A DNA stretch of 64,000 bases from Diacronema lutheri (Eukaryota > Haptophyta > Pavlovophyceae > Pavlovales > Pavlovaceae). Under the pieces are notes generated by a model, which was not told the origin of the DNA, ran no database searches, and was given only the letters and a program-made list of their open reading frames with translations. A program made the translations under genes and the position numbers. The first letter of the stretch is position 1. The number at the start of each line of letters is the position of its first letter. Of the stretch, positions 58,301-64,000 are shown piece after piece. The DNA is taken from positions 744,001 through 808,000 of the forward strand of contig JAGTXO010000013.1 in the NCBI GenBank assembly GCA_019448385.1, given 5' to 3'.

Positions 58301-61300
58301 GCTGATATCGAGTCGGCGGCGGAGGTCGTTGCGGGGGCCATGGCCGCCGCAGAGCAGGCTGCCGCCGACCGAGCCGCGCACAAGCGGGCCGAATTGCACC
58401 GCGCCGTCGATGAGTACGAGGCGCTCGCACGCGCGCTCGCTGCCGAGCTGGGTGGCGCGCGCGCGGCGGTCGTCGACACAGAGCGCTCGCTCGCGGAGGC
58501 GCTTGCGAGCCTCGACGACGCGCGCCACGCCGCGGACGAGGCGAGCCGCGTCGCGCACGCCGCGACAGTGCGCGCGAAGGCGGCGGACGTGCAGCTGCTG
58601 CTCGAGCGCGAGCAGGCGGAGGCCGAGCGCGGAGCGCTGCGTGCACAGTGCGCCGAGCTCAAGCAGGCGCGCGCGCGCGCCGACGCCGAGCTGCAGAGCG
58701 TGCGCGAGGCGCTTGTGCACGCGGAGCGCCAGCTGGCGGAGTGCAACGACGCGCTCGACACCGTCAAGCCGTGCGTCGAGGCCTCGCTCGCGCACATCGC
58801 CGGCGACATCATCGCGGCGCGCGATGCCTACGAGGCCAAGGCGCAGGAGTGGGAGAGCAAGTTCTGGTCCGAGCGCGCGCGCGCGAAAGCGGCCGAGGAA
58901 TTGGCTGAGGTGCGCTTCGACGAATTTCAAGCCGCAGCAAGCCGCGAGCGGCGCGCGCACGCCAACGTTGACGCCGCACGCCGCCGCGCGGACAAGGCGG
59001 AGGCGGACGCGGCTGTGCGCGTTGAGGAAGTGCGCGACGAGGCCACGCGCGCCGAGAAGGCGATCAAGCGCGCAAGGGCAGCGGAGAGCAGAGCGGCCGC
59101 GGCCGAGGCGAGCGCGGCAGAGTCGGCCACCGCGATGCGCGCCGCGCAAGGCGAGGCGGACGCGGCGCGCGCCGACGCGGCGGAGGCGCGCGAGAGCGCG
59201 CGAGAGGCGCAGGCCGCGGCAGCTGCCGCCGCCGCTGAGCGTGAGGCAAGCGTCGCGGCCGCCGCTGAGCGTAAGGCAAGCGCTGCCGCAAGGGCAGCGG
59301 AGAGCAGAGCGGCCGCGGCCGAGGCGAGCGCAACAGAGTCGGCCACCGCGATGCGCGCCGCGCAAGGCGAGGCGGACGCGGCGCGCGCCGACGCGGCGGA
59401 GGCGCGCGAGAGCGCGCGAGAGGCGCAGGCCGCGGCAGCTGCCGCCGCCGCTGAGCGTGAGGCAAGCGCTGCCGCCGCCGCTGAGCGTGAGGCAAGCGCG
59501 CAGCTGCGCGCGCGCGAGCTGGCGGAGGGCGTTGCCGCTGCCGTCGCCACGGCAGCCGCTGCGCTTGGGGACGCCGAGGCCGCGCGCGCCGAAGCATTGG
59601 CTGCGCGCGAGCGCGCTGAGAGCACGATAGCCGCCGCGGCCGCGTTGGCCGACGAGGCGCGCGGTGCGGCCGAGGTGGCTGTTGGAGAGGCGCGTACGGA
59701 TGCGGCAGCGGCGCTCGAGCGAGCGGCGCGCGCGGAGGCAGACGCGGCAGCAGCGCGCCGAGCGGCAAGCGAGCACGCGGATGATGCTGCGGCAGAGCGC
59801 GAAAGGCTCATTGTGGCCGCGGGCAACCTGAGCGCGCAGAACGACGCCGCAACGGCCAGAGCCGAGCGCGCGGCCTTCGATGCGGCGGCCGCGCTGCGCG
59901 CGCGCGACGCCGCGGAGGGCGCCGCCGCCGCCGCGCGCGCCGAGCTCGCCGCTGCGCTTGCGCGCGCGGACGAGGACACGCGCGTGCGCGCCGAGGCCGA
60001 GGCGGCGGCGGCTGCGGCGGAGCGGCGGCTGGAGGAGGTGGAGCGCGCGAGCGCACAGGCTGCAGTCGCCAGCGCCGCGCGGCTTGAAGCGCTATCCACC
60101 GAACGTGCGCGCGCGCTCGCGGACGCGGCCGACGCACAGCGCGCGGCGGACGAGCGCGAGCTGGCGGTTCGGCGAGAGGCGGCGGAGGACGTGCGCAGGG
60201 CGGAAGCTGCGGCCGGCAATGTGCGCGCGACGCTTGAGGCGCAGCTCCGCGCCGAGCTGGACGACGTGGAGGCCAGGGCGCGCGCGGAGGCGGCAGCCGC
60301 CGCCGCCGAGCGCGACAGTGCGCTCAGTGAGAGGCGCGAGCTCAGTGCGCGGCTTGCAGACAGCGACGAAGCGCTGGCCCAGGCCGTGGCGGCTGCGGCT
60401 CAAGCAGCCGCGCTCGCGAAGACGGAAAGCGCTGCGCGCGGGGCGCTCGAAGCAGGCGGCAATGCGCTCGCCGCGCGCGCCGCTGAGGCCCTTGTCAACG
60501 CAGAGCGCGAGCGCGCCGCCGCCAATGCAGCGCGCGCCGATGCGGCCGCTGCGATGGAGCAAGCGCGAGCGGCGGCGGCGGAGGCGTCGCAGGCGAACGT
60601 GGCCGCGCGCGCTGCGCTCGGCGCGCTCGACGCCGCCGAGCGGCGGGCCGTTGACGCAGCGATGGCCGCGCGCGTCGCCGAGCGCGCCGAGCGGCTGACT
60701 GCACTCGCAGCCGTGCAGGAGGCGGCGTCGCTCCGCGCAGAGCTCGCGGCTGAGCGCGCGCAGCTTGCGGCGGTGAGCGAACGCGCCGCGGCCGCCGAAC
60801 ACCGAGCGGACGCCGCAGACGCCGAGCGCGCGCGGCTGGCCACGGCGGTGGAGGCGGAGCGCGCGGTGCGCGAGGCGGAGGAGCGCAGAGCGCGCGAGGC
60901 GGCCACGGCGGCGGCGGAGGAGCGCGCGGTGCGCGAGGCGGAGGAGCGCAGAGCGCGCGAGGCGGCCACGGCGGCACGGCTGGCCGAGGCAGCGGAGGAA
61001 GAGGCAGGGGCAGGGGCGCGCGCGTCACGCGCTCACGCGAACGATGCGCGCGGGGCTGCCCACTCTGAGCTCGCACGCGCGCGGGACGAGGTTGCAGCCG
61101 TGCGCGCCGAGGCGAACGCCGAGCAGGTGCGCACCGCCGTGCTGAGGCGGACGGCGGACGCGCAATCAAGCCTAGCGCATTGCGCCGCGCACTCGCCCGC
61201 AGCGTGGTCCGAGCGCACCAGTGAGCCAATGCCAATGCGTGCGATGGGCCAGTCCCCGGCGGCGGCGGCCGAGGCCGAGGCCGCAGCGCTAGCGGGCGCG

Positions 61301-62416
61301 TTCGGCGCGCGCGCGTTGAGCGATGCCGGTGACGAAGCCAGCTACGGTCGCGGAGACGGCGTTGCGGCGGCGCGCTCGCTCGGCACGGTGCACGCGTCGA
61401 ACGCTGAGTGGTCGGACGAGATGCGCACGCCGCTGCCGCGCCAGGCAGATCCTCCAGCCGCGCAGCAGGGGCAATGGCGCGCCACGCAGCCGCAGGCACA
61501 GCCGCCGCCGCAGCGCCTTCGCGCCGACGTGTGTACGCAGCAAGCGCACGGCGTGCGATCGCCCGCGTACCTCTCGCTCGCCGTGCAGGTGGCCGTCACC
61601 CTTGCCGCCGAACGCGCCGCGCAGCTCGCAAGGGCACAAGCTGAGCTCGCGATTGCGCTCGGCGGCGATAATGTCGGCGCGTTCGGTGGCGCCTTTCCGC
61701 TCAGCCCGCGCACGCGCAGCGGGGCGGCCGGCTTTGGCACGCCCGCGCCCGCCGTAGCCTCGCTCGCCGAGCGCGCATGGAAGGAGCTCACGCGCACGAC
61801 CGAGCTCGTGCCCCTTTTCCCGCGCCTCGGAGAACGAGCGAGCGAAATTCTGGGCGGCGGGGCCGGCGCGCTCGGCGAACGGCGAGCGGCCCACTTTGGC
61901 GGCAGCGCGCTTTATGCGGCCTCGGCCGACCGCGCGCCCGCGTCGCACGCCCTCGAGGCGCTCGCGCAGGATCTTGTCTCGGTCGCGGACAACTGCGAGC
62001 GGCTCAGCGCGGGCGCGCTTGAGCTCAAGCGGCTCGTGCGCGCACAGGCGGCCAAGTGGGAGGAGGCCGCCGACGGGCGCAGCGCGCTCCCTTCCGGCGC
62101 CGTCAGCCTCGCCGCGACGTGCGCCGCGGCCGCTGATGCGCTCGCGCGCGCGCCGCTCGTCCAGGCCGCGGCCGCGGCCGGCACGCGCGCGCGCGCGGAG
62201 GACATCGCCAACGGCGCAACACACGCGTTCAACTCATCTCTGGCCGGCGCGTACCCGGCCGACGCGTACACGCTCGAGATCCCCCTGTCGCATGGCCGCT
62301 CGACGGGTGGCGGTGGCGCAATGCACGCAGAGATGCAGCTCTTCAACCTGGCGGAACGCGCGTACGGCTCGCTTACCGACGCTCTCGAGGCTGAGGCCGG
62401 GTGCCCACTCTTTTGA
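55381..62416 (+). CDS. WD40-repeat and long coiled-coil protein
   Basis: Exons 55381-56455 and 56625-62416, 2288 aa. The intron 56456-56624 (GTGCGC...TCGCAG) splits an Ala codon and rebuilds a perfect WD40 blade: LLLTASDDKTAKLWDVSSGK. The N-terminus has ICRCNACRGTPDGVYG (a Cys motif), then four copies of a 31-aa linker with PEPTARA (55822-56193). WD40 blades follow: IAFSPDGLTLATASHHSSAK then LWDVLSG, FILTGSVDGTAKIW, DVAATGSDDGTARLW and LLLTAGADGCVRL. From about residue 1000 the chain is a very long Ala/Glu/Arg coiled coil with near-duplicated blocks (59058-59258 and 59288-59470). A further WD-like blade may lie between. It could be a ciliary or cytoskeletal scaffold; no orthologue named. Long Ala-rich frames on the other strand are by-products. 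Confidence 0.8.
55822..56193 (+). repeat. 93-bp repeat, four copies, coding a proline-rich linker
   Basis: Each unit codes AAAVPGASEPRSAPDTPTRA followed by PEPTARAPAAP, with small changes; in frame with the WD40/coiled-coil gene. Confidence 0.92.
58184..58250 (+). repeat. 9-bp repeat coding Gly-Asp-Gly
   Basis: About seven GGCGATGGC units linking the WD40 half to the coiled coil. Confidence 0.9.
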
Positions 62417-62430
62417 GTGCTACGAAGCCA

Positions 62431-62910
62431 TCAATCTTGTGCGCGCGGGAGCTGATCGGCGCCGGCCGAGCCCGTTGAACACGCGGGCGGCGAAAGCGGC
62501 TCGGTTTCGGCCGGGTCGGGCGCAGTCTCAGCGGTAGCCGCGCCGTCCGCGCCAGCAGAGCCGGTCGCACTGCCGTTGGCGAGGTCGCTCTCGTCGTAAT
62601 CGGCGTCGTATTCGATGATGGCGGCCACGGGCGCGGATGTCGACTCCTCGTCATCCTCGCCGGCGGCCTCGAAGGGCAAGCGGTCCGCGCCGGCCGAGCC
62701 CGTGACCGGCGCCATCCCGTCGAACGCGGCGTGCGGGCCACACCCCGTCGCGCCGTCCGCGCCAGAGTGCTTGGCGCGCAGCGGCGCGCTCGCCGCACTG
62801 CGTACGCGCACAAAGCGTCGCGCGAGCACTGACGTCGGGTGCGCGGGCGCACACGCCCAACCGAGGCCTGTCGAGCGCGCCGCGCACGCAAACGCCACGA
62901 GCGCGCGCAT
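62431..62910 (-). CDS. Small acidic protein with hydrophobic leader, unknown
   Basis: 159 aa from the ATG at 62910. The first residues MRALVAFACAARSTGLGWAC could be a signal or transit peptide, followed by a basic stretch (SVLARRFVRVRSA). The rest is acidic and repeats GSAGAD three times (VTGSAGADRLP, ATGSAGADGAA, STGSAGADQLP), with EYDADYDESDLANGS between. A plus-strand frame covers the same bases but lacks such structure. Stop codons of this gene and the coiled-coil gene are 14 bp apart. Real but unrecognised, or a by-product; the leader and the repeats favour real. Confidence 0.4.
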   Translation of the reverse strand: MRALVAFACAARSTGLGWACAPAHPTSVLARRFVRVRSAASAPLRAKHSGADGATGCGPHAAFDGMAPVTGSAGADRLPFEAAGEDDEESTSAPVAAIIEYDADYDESDLANGSATGSAGADGAATAETAPDPAETEPLSPPACSTGSAGADQLPRAQD

Positions 62911-62965
62911 CGAAACGGACGGGAAAGGTCCAGGCTCGGGCGAATGGCCGCCGTGCGATGACGGG

Positions 62966-64000
62966 ATGGTGTTGATGAAACTGGTGGTCGTCGCAGTCAT
63001 CGCACACGTGACCATGCCGGCGCCCCGGCTCGACCCAGCCTTCATCGTCGGCGGGCCTCTCGCCGCCAAGTGTGGCATTGTGACCGCCGCGGACATCCCC
63101 AGCGAGCGCTGGGCGGCGCTCGCCGGGCGGCTCTTTGAGCGCTTTGGCTCGGCGCCGTCGCCGCACGATACGCGCGTGCACCGGTATTACCTGCCCGTCT
63201 ACTTTTGGCTGCGCCAGCAGCTCGACGCGCGCCCCGCAGATTCGCCGCCGCTCTGCGTCGGTCTGCAGTGCGTGCAGGGCGGCGGCAAGTCGACGCTCGT
63301 AGGCGCTCTCGAGGCGCTCTTTGACGCGGACGGCGGGAAGCGGTGCGTCGTCGCGAGCCTTGACGACTTTTACCTGCCGCGCGAGGGCCTCGACCGCGTC
63401 GCGCGCGAGCATCGGCACAACCGCCTCCTGCAGGTGCGGTCGCGCTGCACTCGGCCGGCAACAGCAGCGCGCGCGCGGCCGCGCCGCCCGCGCGTACGGC
63501 CCCGCCGCCCGAGCGCGCCGCGCCAGCCCTGCGCGCGCGCGCGCGCGTGCCCGTCCGCAGGTGCGCGGCAACCCGCAGACGCACGACATCGAGCTGTGCG
63601 CGAGCACGCTGCAGCAGCTGCGCGCGCAGCGGCAGAGCGCGCAGCCCGCGTCCGTACGCGTGCCCCGCTTTGACAAGGAGGCGTTCAGCGGACGCGGCGA
63701 CCGGCTGCCTGCCGAGCGGTGGGCAGAGGTGCGTGCGCCCGCCGACGTCGTGCTGCTCGAGGGCTGGTGCCTCGGCTTCCGCGCTGTGCGGCCCAAAGGC
63801 GAGTCGGAGCTCGCCACACCCGAGCTCGCGCCCGTCGACGAGGCGCTGTGCGCGTTCGAGCACGTGTACGCGCTGCTCGACGCGCTCGTGGTGATCCAGG
63901 TCGCGAGCGCGGCCGTCGTCTTCCGCTGGCGCGAGGAGGCGGAGGCGCGTGCGCGGCGCGACGGGCGTGGCGCGATGAGCGAGGCGGAGGTGCGCGCCTT
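62966..64000 (+). CDS. GLYK: D-glycerate 3-kinase (partial at right edge)
   Basis: Phosphorylates glycerate to 3-phosphoglycerate, the last photorespiratory step, normally in plastids. Exons 62966-63433 and 63561 to beyond the window; the intron 63434-63560 (GTGCGG...CCGCAG) is phase 0. P-loop: GLQCVQGGGKSTLVGALE. Then VVASLDDFYLPREGLDRVA, NRLLQVRGNPQTHDIEL across the intron, VPRFDKEAFSGRGDRLP and VVLLEGWCLGFRAV, exactly the GLYK order. The start MVLMKLVVVAVIAHVT is hydrophobic, as expected for the ER step of a secondary-plastid leader, but the frame is open upstream, so another start is possible. The C-terminal end is missing. Confidence 0.92.

Noticed and set aside
59064-60219. Long minus-strand Ala/Ser/Arg frames opposite the coiled coil
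   Set aside because: Mirror images of GC-rich alanine/glutamate codons; no start context or motif.
1-64000. Prokaryotic-style defence system, biosynthetic cluster or prophage
   Set aside because: The window is plainly nuclear eukaryotic DNA with spliced genes and mixed functions; nothing supports an operon or phage origin.

Overview
This is nuclear DNA from a very GC-rich eukaryotic alga. Genes are broken by short introns of about 88-420 nt with GT-AG and some GC-AG ends. Many proteins are purely eukaryotic: SLU7, BUD23, HSF, sideroflexin, PXMP4 and DPM1. Two genes point to plastid functions. One encodes a bacterial/plastid-type ribosomal protein uL18 with an ER-type signal peptide followed by a transit-like region, and the other encodes D-glycerate 3-kinase with a hydrophobic leader. 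The bipartite leader fits a secondary red-type plastid. Several genes look flagellar. A haptophyte (possibly a pavlophyte) is the best guess, but this is inferred from composition and gene style and has not been checked by any search. No prokaryotic operon, CRISPR array, tRNA or rRNA gene was seen.

Layout. 1-5 kb: sideroflexin (runs off the left edge), a seven-exon CDF zinc transporter, then a repeat-rich block. 5-17.6 kb: a CID-domain protein with very long low-complexity regions, an R3H-like protein, a DUF1838-like protein, a cysteine-rich protein, plastid uL18, a small hypothetical, an STPGR protein, a zinc-finger protein and a sulfotransferase. 17.8-31.2 kb: an EF-hand-like protein, an alpha/beta hydrolase, a two-TM protein, DPM1, an SLC13-type transporter, a second STPGR-like protein and a large IQ/WW (CEP164-type) protein. 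31.4-43 kb: a hypothetical, an MFS transporter, BUD23, an aminotransferase, HSF, IPP isomerase and an EF-hand-like putative flagellar protein. 43-64 kb: a huge N-glycosylation-rich type I membrane protein, PXMP4, SLU7, a duplicated ORF fragment and a 73-bp minisatellite, an NSUN2-type RNA methyltransferase, a WD40/coiled-coil giant, a small acidic protein and glycerate kinase (runs off the right edge).

Genes are packed tightly. Convergent stops can be 14-25 bp apart and divergent start codons as little as 21 bp apart, so many neighbours must share promoters. There is no metabolic cluster. The one functional theme seen repeatedly is cilium/flagellum structure (two STPGR proteins, the IQ/WW protein, the EF-hand protein).

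The most unusual signals are non-genic. They are a dispersed repeat carrying a perfect TACTAAC motif followed by CTTACAG, near the 5' ends of three genes; a composite repeat block framed by direct repeats; frequent 14-36 nt G/C homopolymers that read as C in the sense strand of every intron where they occur; GC-AG introns; and an inverted-repeat patch that makes two convergent ORFs end in nearly the same peptide. Exon boundaries were found by joining family-conserved segments across GT/GC...AG sites with matching phase. They are inferences until RNA data are available.
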